Shown: positions 25,456-38,955 of the stretch, one piece after another
Layout of the letters: each line of letters opens with the position of its first letter
Position numbering within the stretch: the stretch's first letter is position 1
Source: Anaeromyces robustus
Taxonomy: Eukaryota > Neocallimastigomycota > Neocallimastigomycetes > Neocallimastigales > Neocallimastigaceae
Direction of reading: 5' to 3'
NCBI GenBank assembly: GCA_002104895.1
Contig: MCFG01000007.1
Coordinates: 87,501-151,500, forward strand
Length of the DNA: 64,000 bases
Translations under genes and position numbers: made by a program
Notes under the pieces: generated by a model
Databases searched by the model: none
What the model saw: only the letters and a program-made list of their open reading frames with translations
What the model was told of the DNA's origin: nothing

Positions 25456-26514
25456 GGAAATTATTTAAATATTTCATTTATATATTTCAAATAGAAAATA
25501 ATAAGATAACCTTTTTTAGTAGTATTATTATTATTTTTAATTAATTTTTAATTCTTTACTAAGAAAAATAAATAATAATATATATAAATATTTAATTTTT
25601 TTTTTATTCTTATTTTTTTTTTTTTTTTCAAAAATATTAAATAATCAAACAAAATATATAACTAAAAAAAAAAATTTGTTATTTATATTACTTTTTTTAT
25701 TTATTAATGTTTATTTTATGTTTTTGTTCTTTAATTTTAATTATTCATTTATAAGTGCTATGTTTATATTTGAATGAGAAGTAGACTAGAATAGAATTAA
25801 AGTTTAGGTAAAAGTTATAAAATAATTTATGAATAAAAAAAGTAAAAAGAATGAAAATGTTTATAATAATATACTTTTTACTTTTTTTCTTCTTTTTTCG
25901 TTTTCACTTTTGTTTTTATTTTTTCAATTTTTATCTTAAATAATAATAATATATCCTAATAATTGTATATATTTTTGTTTCTTTTTTTCTAGTGTATTTG
26001 TACTTATAATTAATAAATAAATAAATAAATAATAAATAAATAACAAATAACAAACAAATAAATAATATAATATATATAAATAAATTATATTAAGAATTAT
26101 AGTATTTTTATTTTTTTATTTTTTTATTTGTATTTTAGTTTATATTACTTTTTTTTTATGTATAATACATACTTAAAATATGTTCTGCAAAGTTGTTCTT
26201 TCTTTAACCGATTCTTTTTAATTTATTTACTAATAATATTTTAATGTTTTGAATATAAACTTGTAAAAATTTTTAGTATTAAAAATTGATAATAAACACT
26301 ACTAAACACTGCTAACTGTGATTTATTTATTGATGATATTGTGTCTTTATTGCATCTACGGAATAAAATAAAATAATAATAATAAAAAAAATAAAAAGAT
26401 TATAAAATATTCTCCAATAAATATTAAATATTAAATAAAATGACTTTTGGTATTCATAATAATGTATTACTTATGGTAGTTAAACTAAATTTGTTTATAA
26501 AACCTTCTGACTAA

Positions 26515-27730
26515 TTAGAATCTATTTTCTATATCAAAAGATATACAATATATCTATCTTGATATTTCCTTTTTTATTTAATAATAAATTATTAATAAAA
26601 TCCATACTTGTACTAAGAATTCATTATATTCTCTTAGTAACTTTTTTTTTTTTACAGATTAATAGAATATTCATGTGAGATAAAGCGTAGCGACTCGTAG
26701 TATGGAGAACTAGCCGATAATGAAATGAAAATATATCTATAGAATATTCTATTATTGAAATTCATAAATAAAAAGAAAAGGTTTTACAATCCTAGGTCAT
26801 TAGTATAATTCTATATTGTTCATCCTTTTTTTTTTTTTTTTGTCTCTAATAAAGTATATACAAAGATAATTTTCAAATTTTAATAAATATAGATATGTTA
26901 TTGTATATCGATTCAATTAACAATAAAAAAGAATTATTTATTAAAAATAAAAAAAAATGTTTCTCTGAATGAAAAAAAAAATGCTTTTATATCTAATATC
27001 ATTACAAATACTTATGTTCTTTCTCTTTAATACCTACTCTCGTTGAAGTTTATGCTGCTAGACTTTTTAAGTTTTTCGCAATTACTAAAGATCTTGATTT
27101 AAATAATTAATAAAAATTTAAAAAAAAAAAAATTTTGTCTTGTTTTACATGAATAATTAAAAAAATTAAAAAAAAACCTTGTCTTATATAATTAAAGATA
27201 TTACATAAAAGAAATGAGCAATCATTTGAACATTGGATATTTTGATTTCCCTTTCTTTTCTCTAATTAGATGGAATTCACTTGATTTCATCAATAACTTC
27301 TTTATTGTCTTTACAGACAAGATAAGAAAAATACTTATACATCTATCTAAGAATATGAAAAGAGCATTCAAACATAAAATATATCTATAACTTTTTGGAA
27401 TAGAAGAATTTAATTGAATATTCTTTCAAAAATCCAAAAGTGTTTCCTGTTTCACACTTTATAGGATGGTTGGCTTTTTTTTTTTTTTAACGAAAACAAA
27501 TGTTATTCAAATGGTACAAAAATACACCTTTTAAGACCATGAAATTGACATTTAACTGATAAGACATAATAATAAGTATACCTATCCCTAATTGAGAAAT
27601 TATTTCAACCACAGGAGGTCTTTAGAGTCTTATTCTTTTATAATAAATGATTATAATAACTCAAAGGAGAGTTTAATAAACACTATATTATTAATGAATA
27701 AAATCTGTAAAAAAAAAGTATTGCTAATGA
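26515..27730. repeat. Diverged dispersed repeat, copy B
   Basis: Collinear with copy A (about 3060-3990), sharing short blocks around GAGCAATCATTT, CCCTTTCTT and AGAGTCTTNTTCTTTTAT. Copy B is longer and contains a locally GC-rich stretch (about 26685-26725). The base composition is higher in GC than the surrounding spacer, consistent with former coding sequence. No intact ORF remains. Confidence 0.5.
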
Positions 27731-29248
27731 TTGATAATTCATAATAACCTAACCTTTATAAAATTATTAATTTATATAAAAATATAATTAAATTTTATTA
27801 CAAAATTTAAATAATACGTAATAATTATTTTAAATTAAAAAAATTTTTTTTTCTGCCTTTTTTTTTTGTGGTTTTTTTATTCTTTTTTTTTTTTTAATAT
27901 TATTTTTATTCTTTTAATTATTTTTTATTCTTTTATATAAAAAATATAAATAGTAAAAAATTTTATCCTTTTTTTATTATAATATTTATTATTTATTTTT
28001 TAATTCAATTTTTTTAGTCATATATAAATCAATAAAATTATAATATCAATTAATTAGGTTATATATATATTTGAAAATTAAAGATAAAGATAAATAAAGA
28101 ATCTTTAATATATATATATACATAAATATAACAAAAAAAAAAAAAATAAAATATTAAAGAAAAACCATAAGGTAAATAATAAAAAGTAATTTTATTTTCT
28201 ATATGTTAGGATTATTACTTTATTGTTAAAATAAAAATCAAAGTTAAAATAAAAATACTTAATTAAAAAAATTTATATTTATTCTATTATTTGGGAAATA
28301 TTAAAATTTTTTTTTTAATATATATATACTAGATATATAATAAATATAACTAATGTTAAATGGATCATTTTATTTAATCATATTAAATTAATTATAATTA
28401 TTTTAGTTTATTTTTTTAATCTATAAATATATTTTATATGGAAAAATATAATATTATTATTAAAAAATTTATTTATTAATAAGAATTACTTAAAATATAT
28501 ATGTAAAATTTTTATATTTAATTTATTTATATAAGAAATAAATGATATATTAAGCCTTCTTATTTTTCTTCATTTTTTTTATGTATTATAATTATTTAAT
28601 TGAATTTAATCTATTATAACATATATGTAAATTTTAACATTAAGAAAAAAATTTTATATTAAAATTATGGTTGTTCAATTATAGATATTTTTATAATTTT
28701 TTTTATTACAATTAAATAAATAGTTAACGATAAATAACAATAACAATAATAATAATTAGTATATATATAATAAAAAGACATAAGGTTTTTTTAAATAAAT
28801 TAGAAATTTTTGATGTAATTTTTTTTATAAAAAAAATTTATTTCATCAAATTAATTTATTTAAAATAAATCTAATTAAAAATAAAAGAAAATAGAAGGAA
28901 ATAATAATAAAGTAATTTTATTTATATATACTATTTTTTTTTAAAAAAATTGAATTATTGTATATTATATAGTACTATATAGTACTTATAATGCAATTAT
29001 AATAAAAAAGAAATTATAAATTTTCCTATATGTATTAATTATTATTTTTTTTATTAAAAATAAGAAAAGAAAAAGTAAAAATCAATATTAATTAATATTT
29101 CGAGAAATTTAAAAGAATAATATATTTATTAATATTAATTTTTTTTTCTTTATTTATTAATATTTTGTATAATATTTTATCATTTTGCTATTATTTTATA
29201 TAATTATATATATATATTGTTGTTTTAGTAATTTATTTTTAAGTAATC

Positions 29249-30922
29249 ATGGATTCCAATAAAAAAGATGAATATTCAAACAATTCAACAATAGAAAATG
29301 TAAAAAATATAAATCTACCGGTTGATCTATCGAAAGTTTTTGAAATTCAACCTATTTGTTCTATAAATACTTTAAATTCATATGGTAATTTTTAAATTTT
29401 TAGTCATGGACATTTCATCATAATTATTTTTTTTAATTTTGCATTAAAATATTATAAAATATAAAATATGATTTTAAATTTACTTTTTTTACGTTAATTA
29501 AATTAAAATTTTTTATTTTTTATAAATATAATATCTTTATTTGGTTTATATTTAGAATAAAATTAACATTTTTAATATAATATTGTTTAAATTAAATGTT
29601 TATTTATATATTAATTACATTTTATTAAAAATTTTAGTAATTAACATTTTAATTCTATATATACATTCTTAATTTTTATATATAAAATTATTCTATAAAT
29701 TACATTGTTGAAATTTTCTATAATTTTTTTTTTTCCTTTCTATTCTTTTCTTTTCTTTTTAATTTTTTTACTACAATTTTATCTAATTTATATTTATGAA
29801 TACTTTTATTATTATTATTATTTCACAGATATAACAAGATTAAAAAACTTTAAACCAAGAAGTACACATTTTAGTTTATTAGAATCTGAAGAAAAAAAGG
29901 CATTTCCATTTAAAAATGCTTCAGAATTTTGTGCAAATCTTGGTTTTAATACAGAACCAGGAAATGCATTACTTAGTACATTAGCTGATATGATAAATCC
30001 AATTAATGTTGATTTTGTGTATTTATTATTATTATTATTTTTTTTTTACTATTTTTAAAATTAAATTTAAATATATACTTTAAGATAATAATATAATGAA
30101 TAAATATAATATATGTTATATAAAGTATTTTTAACAAAAACAATATTGTTTTGTTTCTATTTTTTTTTTTATATCTATATCTATATCTATATTATTTATG
30201 TTGTATTAAAAAAAAATTTTTTTTTATACAGTAATGTTAAGCAATATGTTCAAAAAACTAAAAATGACCATCCATCTTCTCCATTACCTGTTAATTCAAT
30301 TCCATATACATTAGTTGATCATGTTGTAAATACAATTAAAAAACCAAAACCTGTTTCAGTGACAGATTTAGATATTGAACCAACTAAATATATAGAAAAT
30401 TTAAAAAGCAGATTATCTATTATCCCAGATCCTTTAATTATAAAATCAACATCTTCTTCACTTCCAAATAAAAAAGAAGTCAATAATAAGAAAGCAGGTA
30501 GAGTTAAAAAGGAATCTAATAAAAAAAAGAATAATAAAGAAGATAAAGTAGATCAACCGTTTGGATTAAAATCAAGTCAATCTCAAGGATCATGTAATTA
30601 AGAAATTAATTTTTAAAATTATTAATTATAGTTTTTTAAAATAATATTAATTTTTTTTTTATATTTTATTTTTAATTTTTTTTATATTTATTTATTAAAA
30701 AAAAAAAAAAAAAAAAAACGATAAAAATATGTAAATCTATATTCATATATATATATATAAATTAAACAATATACAAAAATAGTTATTGATGTACTATCTA
30801 ATGAAAATTCTGTAAGTAGTATGAAAGATTTATCTACACAAGCATCATCACAATTATCAAGTTCTATGAAATCATCTAAAAGTGCAGAATATAGTTTTAA
30901 AGAAGATACACCAGGTAATATT

Positions 30923-30957
<35 letters not shown>

Positions 30958-33900
30958 ACTTTGATTATTATTAATATGTATAAATATATATTAAACTTTG
31001 ATTATTATTATTATATATAAATATATATTTAACTTTGATTATTATTATTATATATAAATGCTTATTTTTATAATATATATATATATTAATTTTCAATATT
31101 TATGGCATTTCATTTTGAATAATTTATTTAATCATTATAATCAAATTTTTTATTGTATTCATTGTATTCAATATATAGAATCAGTAAAAACATGCTATAA
31201 ATTATTCCAAAAAATTGTAAAAGAAAATAATGTAATTACATCAGGAGAATATCCAGATACCTTAATTTATTTTGATTCTAATAATTTAATTTCAGAATCT
31301 ACTCTTAATAAAATCAATTATTACATTCAAAAAGTAAATGAAAATCATCACTTAGGTTTATTAATAGAAGCATTAGATGATACCGATTTATTAGGATCTA
31401 TGCTTAAAATTTGTGAAAATAGAATTAATGATTGTGAAACTATGAAAATTGATATTTTCCCAAAATTATTTTCAAATCCATCGGATGAAAAACCAGTTAA
31501 AAAACAAAAAACTGAGAAAAAATCTGTTGTCATTGATAATGATAATGTAGATATTCATAAAATTAATCAAGAATTTAATTATATTTTTGGACGTTTATTA
31601 TGTAGTTTTGATGCTTGTATATTTGGTTTTTCCATTATGTGTGGTGGTGTTTCAGAAGAGGCTATGGGAAAAGGTCATGAAAAATTATCAAAAAAGGTAA
31701 TAATTAATTAATTAATTAATAAATAGATTAGATAGATAAATAAATATAAAATATTAAAAAAATTATAATAAAATAATAAAATAGTAAAAAAAAAAAATTA
31801 AAAATAAGTAAATATATAAAAAATGAAAATAAATATATATTAGCAATACATATACTTTTATTTTATTTACTTATATACTTATTATATTATTTATATAATT
31901 ATTACTAATTTATATATATATATATGTATATATTATTTATATAATTATTTACAAATTTATATATATATTATTCATAATAATTATTGCTAATTTTTACACA
32001 TAGTATTATTCAGAAGAATTTATTAGTGCAACTTTTAATTTAATAAAATTTGCTTTATCTGAACTTATATACCCAACTATTGAACTTTTTTCTATATCTA
32101 ATGAAACCGTTAATACAAGTCAAAGATTAAAATTATTGAAAAAAGAAGTTTTAAAACCACCTATTAAAAAAAATATAACATATATTTCTACAAAAATATC
32201 AAATCTTATGAATAGTATGAATAAATTAATTACTACTGAAAGTTTAAATGATATGGTTTTAATTACTATATGTTATACCAGTTTAGGTCCATTTTTCGTA
32301 GATGCATTAGCAAATACAGATATCACATTTGGATTAAAAACAATTCAAATGGAAAGTATGAATTTATTAATTACTATGTTTATTAAATTTCCAAGAAATC
32401 GAAGTTTAATTTTAAATGAATGTCTATCCAATATTTTAAAAACTAAACTTAAATCTGGAAAATCAAATAATCTTTTTAAAATTGAAAATGGAGAATCTAT
32501 TCAAATGATATCTGCATTAATTATGCAATTAATTCAAAGTTGTAGTCAAAATGATGAATTAAAAACATTAGCAGAAGAAGCAATACAAAAATTTACAAAA
32601 TTAGGGAAAATATATAAAAAACAAAAACGTATTGATGATATCCAACAAAGTAATGGAAGTAAAAAGAAAGATAATTCTATTAATGAAAAATTTATTAGTA
32701 ATTTTATTACAATTTTTGAAGAGGTAATTAATAATTTATATAATAATATGTATATAATAATTTATTTTATTTTATTTTTATTTTATTATTATTTATTTTT
32801 ATTTTTATTTTATTATTATTATTTTTTTTTTCATTTATTCTTATATTTTATATTAATATATTTTTAATTGAACTATATATATATATATATTATTTTTTAT
32901 TATTATTATTATATTTTATTTTTTCTAGTTAAATAAGAAAACTAAAGAAATTAATGATCAAATAAATAAGTATGTTCAACAAATATTGGGTTATTTAATT
33001 AATCGTTCATTTTATGCAGAAACTATCAGTAATACATCTTCTCCTTCTAAAAGACGTATTTCTAAATTGGATTCATCAAATGAAATTGAATATCGTAACT
33101 TTTTAAGTAATTTCATTACTGATGTTCTAGAAGTATTAGATAGGCCGGAATGGCCATCTGCATCCATTATTTTAGTTACTTTTTGTAAATTGGTAAATAA
33201 ATATAAATATATATATATAATATTTAATGATATTTAATAATAATAATAATAATGAATATTTATATTATATGATATCTTATTTAATTATTAATATTAATAA
33301 TTTAATATAATATTTATTTATTTTTTTTTAATATTAATTTAATTTAATTTAAATTTATGAAAATAATAATAATAATAAATCAACAATAATAAACAGATCA
33401 TCCAAGTTGAAGAAAAGAAAAATGTTGTTGATGTAAAAACAACTATTATTTCTTATTATGGTCAAATTTTGGGAAAATTACGTAAAAGAATATCAGTACT
33501 TAATGCTTATCCAAACAGAGCTGTTGTTAAAAGTGTAAAAAATATTAAATCAATTATTAAAAATAATGATGGAGTTATCAAACAATCTTTATTATGTTAT
33601 TGGAATTCACAATTATTAATATTAGAATGGCTAAATGAAAGAATTGGAGAAGACAAACTATGTGTGGTATGCTAATTGAATTTAAAAATTAAAGATATTA
33701 TTATTACTATAATTATTATTATTATTAATATATATATATATAATTATTGTTTATTGCTTATTATTATCTTTTTTTTTTTTTTTTTGTAATTTTTTATTGT
33801 GGAATTAATTTATTTATAATAATTATAAATATATATATTTTTAATAGCATTCAAAATACTTTAATATTATGAATTGGTGTAATTCACTAATACCTCAATT

Positions 33901-36900
33901 AATATCATTTTTAAATGACGGGAGTTCAAGTTTCAATTTTTCAGAAATTATAAGATTATGTAGAAAAATTTTATTGGAATATTGCAAATATTTGACATCA
34001 ACAGAAAAGTAATTCTAAATTTATACTAATTTCATTTTTTTTTATTTTTTCTTCTTGCTATTATTATTATTATATATTATTATATTATTATTATTATTAT
34101 TATATTTATATTATTTATAAAACTTTTTATTATTGTTATTATTTTATATTTATTTAAATTAAAATTATTTATATTAAAATTATTATAATTATTATTATTT
34201 TTTTTTTATTTAAAAAAAACAGGTCATCATCGATACCAGTAATTGATATTTTTGAGTATGTTGAAGATGAAAATGAAGATATTTCATCCAATGTTTTAGA
34301 GGATACATCCAAAGATAATACAATAGTAGATTCTGAAAAAACTAAGAAATATGATAATATTTTTGTAATGAAGAATATAATTAAAAAGCAATTTAATTCA
34401 CCACTTGATTTAATACCCATATCCATTTTATTATCATCTAATGAACCTATATATCAAATGTATGATATCCTATTCCAACGTATTGTATTTTTATTAGATT
34501 CCATTCATGTTAGTGTTCGTTCAAAAGTTTTAAGAAGTATTCAAATTATTGTTAATGTAGATTGTGAAGTATTAATGCAACCTCAAATTGCTTCAACAGT
34601 TGTTCATTGTATTCAAGATTCAAGTGCTGTTGTAAGAGATGCAGCTATTGAATTAATTGGAAAATATTTAATTAATTCTGATTCGTCATTGAATTTTTCT
34701 GAAATTACTAAACAATATTATAAAGTTGTTACAGATCGTATTCTTGATATTGGTATTAATGTTAGAAAAAGAGTTATTAAACTTTTAAAAGATATTTATA
34801 TTAATACAAAATATGAAGATTATATTAATAATAAGGATATATTAAAAGATATATGTAAAAAAATATTGAAAAGAACAACAGATGAAGAAAAAAGTGTTAA
34901 AGAATTAGCATTAAAATCTATTGAAGAAATTTGGTTTGGACCATTTATATCACCAGAATTAACAGCTATAGAGAATTTAAGAAATAATTTATCCTCTTTA
35001 TCCACTGTTTCATCTTCTAATTCAAGTTCCACTATGGTTCATCTTAATTCTATGATGGATAGTGTTAATGGATTTACAAGAGAAACTTTAGATGATAAAG
35101 AAGAAAAAATTAAGGATATGATTCCTTCTTATACCTCTTTAACGACTCAAACCAAAAATGAAATTAAATATAGAGTAGATATGTTATCTGTTTTAGCTGA
35201 TTTAGATATTACAGGAAATGCTATATGTAAATGTATTTCAAGTAAATATAATATAAATGTTGGTATAACTGATGATGAAAAGCAAACAGGTAATGGTAAT
35301 AGTAAAAATAAATCCAGTACAGATAGTTCTAATGCTAATGCTAAAGCAGCTTCCACAAATGAAAATAAAATTAAATTCCCTATACCCGCTCTTTTAGTTT
35401 ATGGTATTAGTAATTTGATTGTAGAATGTTTAGTAGATCAATTAATTGAATTAGAAGGAGATGATTCTTCAGAAGCCAATAATAAAAAGAATCCAAATGC
35501 TATAAAAGCTAATAATGAGAAAATCAATAATTGCTTAAATCTTTTATATCAATTTAGTCGAGCTAAACCAGAATTATTAGCAAATCATATTGTTACTTTA
35601 CAACCCTATTTCCATCCAAGTTCCAATCAAAGTGCTATGGATAAAAATATTTTAAGATCTATTATTATGATTTATAAAAATTCCTTACGTTATGCTCGTA
35701 ATTATGATCCAAATGTATTAAAACAAGTAGAACAAGATTTAGAACTGATGATTCATCGACAAGGTACAGCTATTGTTCAAGCTGCTATACCATGTTTATG
35801 TACTATAATAGAAAATGTTACATTTAATTATAATCGTACATTAAATCTTTTAAAATGTTGTATTGATTTTTTAAAAGAAAAATATGATGGTATGGTAAAA
35901 ACTAAAAATTATAAAATTAATCAAGTTGCTGGTTATATTCGATGTTTTATTGTATCTGGGTTAGTTATTCGTGAATCTAATTTTGATAAAATACCTGAAA
36001 AGAAACGGAAAAATATATTACCACAATATAAATATTTAATTGAAAAGGATTATATTAAAACTATCTATCAAATTTTATTGAATTATTTAAATGAATCTTT
36101 TTCACCAATTATAAGACGATGTGCTCTTGAAAATATGGGTCATATATTTATTGTACATCCACGTTTAATGCTTATTCAATCATCTATTAAACTTATGAAT
36201 GATGTATTTAAAGGTAATGATACGGCTTTAAAAATTAATTTATTAAATATTTATTTTGATTATTTAAGAGTAGATCATAAAGATATTAATGATGCTGGAG
36301 GTAAAGAAGAACAAGACGATGATGATGAAGAGGATGAAGAAGAGGAAGATGATGATGAAGAAGATGATGATGAAGATGATGAAGAGGAAGAAGATGATGA
36401 TGAAAATGAAGAAGAAAATAATAATAATGATGATGATATTATCATGATAGATGAAAAGAAAAAGAAAAAGAAAAAAGATAAAAAATTAAAATCTAAAAAA
36501 CAAAAGAAAAAGCAAAAACAAAAGCAAAAACAAAAACAAAAACGAAAGGATATTGATGTAAAATTATTAGTTGGTATTACAGATGAAATTGTAGATATGG
36601 GTATTAGTAGTGCATTAATGCAACAATTTTTAACAGAAATTTTAGAATGTACATTTACTAATGATATCAGTTTAAAAACAGCTTCTTTTGATGTTTTATA
36701 TGTTATTCTTGAACAAGGTTTAGTTCATCCATTAAAATGTATTCCATATGTAGTAGCATTTGAAACCTGTAATGAAAAAAATTTAAGAGATCGAGCTATT
36801 AAATTACATACTAGTTTAACCGAAAAACATGCTTCCTTTATTCATAGTAAAAATAGTATATGTGTTTATAAAACGTATGAATATCAATTAATGTTATTAA

Positions 36901-37574
36901 ATCATGATGAAAGAAAAATTAGAGGTTATCGAGTTGTTAATAAAGAATTTATAGAAGCCTTACTTACTCCAATGTTTAATATTATTCGGGATAAAAGAAA
37001 TAAACGTAATGAATTTTTAACCAATTTAGTCAAATCATGTGATCATCGTGAAAAATCCTTTGATCGTTATTTCAGTCGATATATAATAGAAAATTTAGCA
37101 ACATTAGAATATAAAACACAAGAAGAAATTTTATTAGTTATCTATCGTATACAACCTATATTAGCAGAACAAGGTCAAACTCTATCGGAATATCTTGATA
37201 AAATGGAAGATAAATATAATGTATATAGTATATTACCAGATAAAGAATTAAAACAATTAGATCAATATACAAAAATTGCTTTTATTTCTGGTTTATTACA
37301 ATTACTTAGAAACCATTTAAAATGGTTATATGGTTTATCCGAATTACGTTGTATTAATTTCAAACCTAATAAAATAACAAAAGCTTCTGAAAAACAAGTT
37401 AATCGTTTATACCAATTAACCATGTTTTCTTATTCTTCTATACCACCATTTGAATATGATTCTAAAAATCAACATCAAATGTTATCTATTATACGTAAAA
37501 TCATTTCACTTTATAAACATGATTTACCTTCTATGAATGAATATAAAGATAGCAGTAATGATGTTGTTATATAA
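29249..37574 (+). CDS. SCC2: Cohesin loader SCC2 / NIPBL / Mis4
   Basis: Ten exons: 29249-29384, 29829-30018, 30232-30593, 30783-30914, 31179-31696, 32004-32723, 32929-33192, 33397-33666, 33848-34008, 34223-37574. The total is 6105 nt, exactly 2034 residues plus stop. The HEAT-repeat body is recognisable, especially the conserved NIPBL stretch around 34480-34800 (SVRSKVLRSIQ, AVVRDAAIELIGKYL, VTDRILDIGINVRKRVIKLL). The family loads cohesin onto chromatin with Scc4/MAU2, whose binding site is the N-terminus. Yeast Scc2 has about 1500 residues and human NIPBL about 2800, so this length is intermediate. Between HEAT repeats (about residues 1610-1690) there is an Asp/Glu tract followed by a Lys/Gln tract. 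Nuclear protein. Confidence 0.92.
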
Positions 37575-38955
37575 TATAATATATAATATAAAATAATATA
37601 AAATAATATATAATATAATATAATATATAATATATATAATATATATTATATTTATTTTTTTTATTATATTATTAAATAATTAAATAATTATAATTATAAT
37701 TAAGAACTGTAAATTTTAAATAATACAAAATACTTTTATTTTTTATTTTTCCTTTTCTAATATATATAATATATAATATATAATATATAATATATTTTGT
37801 ATAGAATTATTAAATATTAATAATTAATTAATACATTGTTGAAATAATTACATTAAAATACATTAAATTAAATTAAATAATTAATAGTAATAATAATAAT
37901 AGAATTTATTTTTACTTTTAATTTTTTTTTTTTACCTATATTTTTTACTTTTGTTTTTGTTTTTTACCTTTCATATTATATTTCATTTTAATTATCGTTT
38001 TTATTTTTTAATTTTTTTATTTTTTATTTTTTACTTTTTACTTTTATTTTATATATATAAAAAGAAAATTACCAATTGTCATTTTTTTACATATCAATTC
38101 ATTACTTATATTTTTTTTTTTTATTATCATAATTTATTATTAAAAATATATCACAAAATAAATAATAAATAATAAATAATAAATATATAAATAATCAAAT
38201 AAATAAATAATTAATTAATTAGTAAATAAATTAATATTAAAGTAAATGAATAAATAATTAATTAATGAATAAATTAATAATAAAGTAAATGAATAAATAA
38301 TTAATAAATATATAAATAAATCAATAATAAAGTAAATGAATGAATAATTAATAATAAATATATAAATTAATAATATCCTTATAAATTATTATTTTATATT
38401 TATTAATTTTATTAAATGCTTAGCTTTTATTAATATATAAAAATTTGATTATTATAAAATAAAAACTTAATTTTTTTATATTGTAAAATAATAATTTTAA
38501 AATTTTAAAGTTTTTTTTTATTTTATTGACTGATGTAAATGTAATAGGAAAAAAAGATTAAACATTTTTTGCGAAAAAAAAATAATTTTCGTCTTTTAAA
38601 CTTTCAAGAAATCTTAACTTTTAAGGAATTTAATAAAACATTAAACTATTTTTTATATTTATCTTTATTAAAATTTAAAAAAATCAAATAAATAATAATA
38701 ATAATAATAATAAAGAATAATAATAATAATAATAAAGAGTATTAATAATAATAAAGAATAATATTTTTTTATTTCAGCTTTACTTTTTCTTGAAATATAT
38801 TTATTATAAATTATAAACTCGGTATTATAACAAAATTTACCAAGGTTTTTATTGAAGAAACAGAAAAAGAAAATATAATTTAAAATTTTTTTTAATATAA
38901 ATTATTCAATTTATATTTATTAGTAAAAAATATAAATATAAATATAAAAATCAAT
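37575..38955. other. Intergenic with imperfect tandem repeats
   Basis: 1.4 kb of AT-rich spacer. Around 38215-38370 a unit containing AAAGTAAATGAATAAATAATTAAT recurs about three times imperfectly. An AATAATAAAGA-type run lies near 38692-38760. The parvin promoter is presumably near 38770-38955. No other gene seen. Confidence 0.6.

Larger units (their letters stand above)
24832..29248. other. Gene-poor stretch
   Basis: 4.4 kb between receptor paralog 3 and the cohesin-loader gene. It contains a 116-124 bp tandem repeat (25164-25455), copy B of a diverged dispersed repeat (about 26515-27730) and AT-rich filler. I looked for a displaced RGS exon downstream of paralog 3 and found none. Confidence 0.6.

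Noticed and set aside
30113-30601. A separate gene ending at 30601, and other separate genes at 31058, 32136, 32986, 33469 and 34368
   Set aside because: These are exons of SCC2 running into introns. The ten-exon model totals exactly 2034 codons plus stop, and the donor at 30594 splices in frame to 30783.
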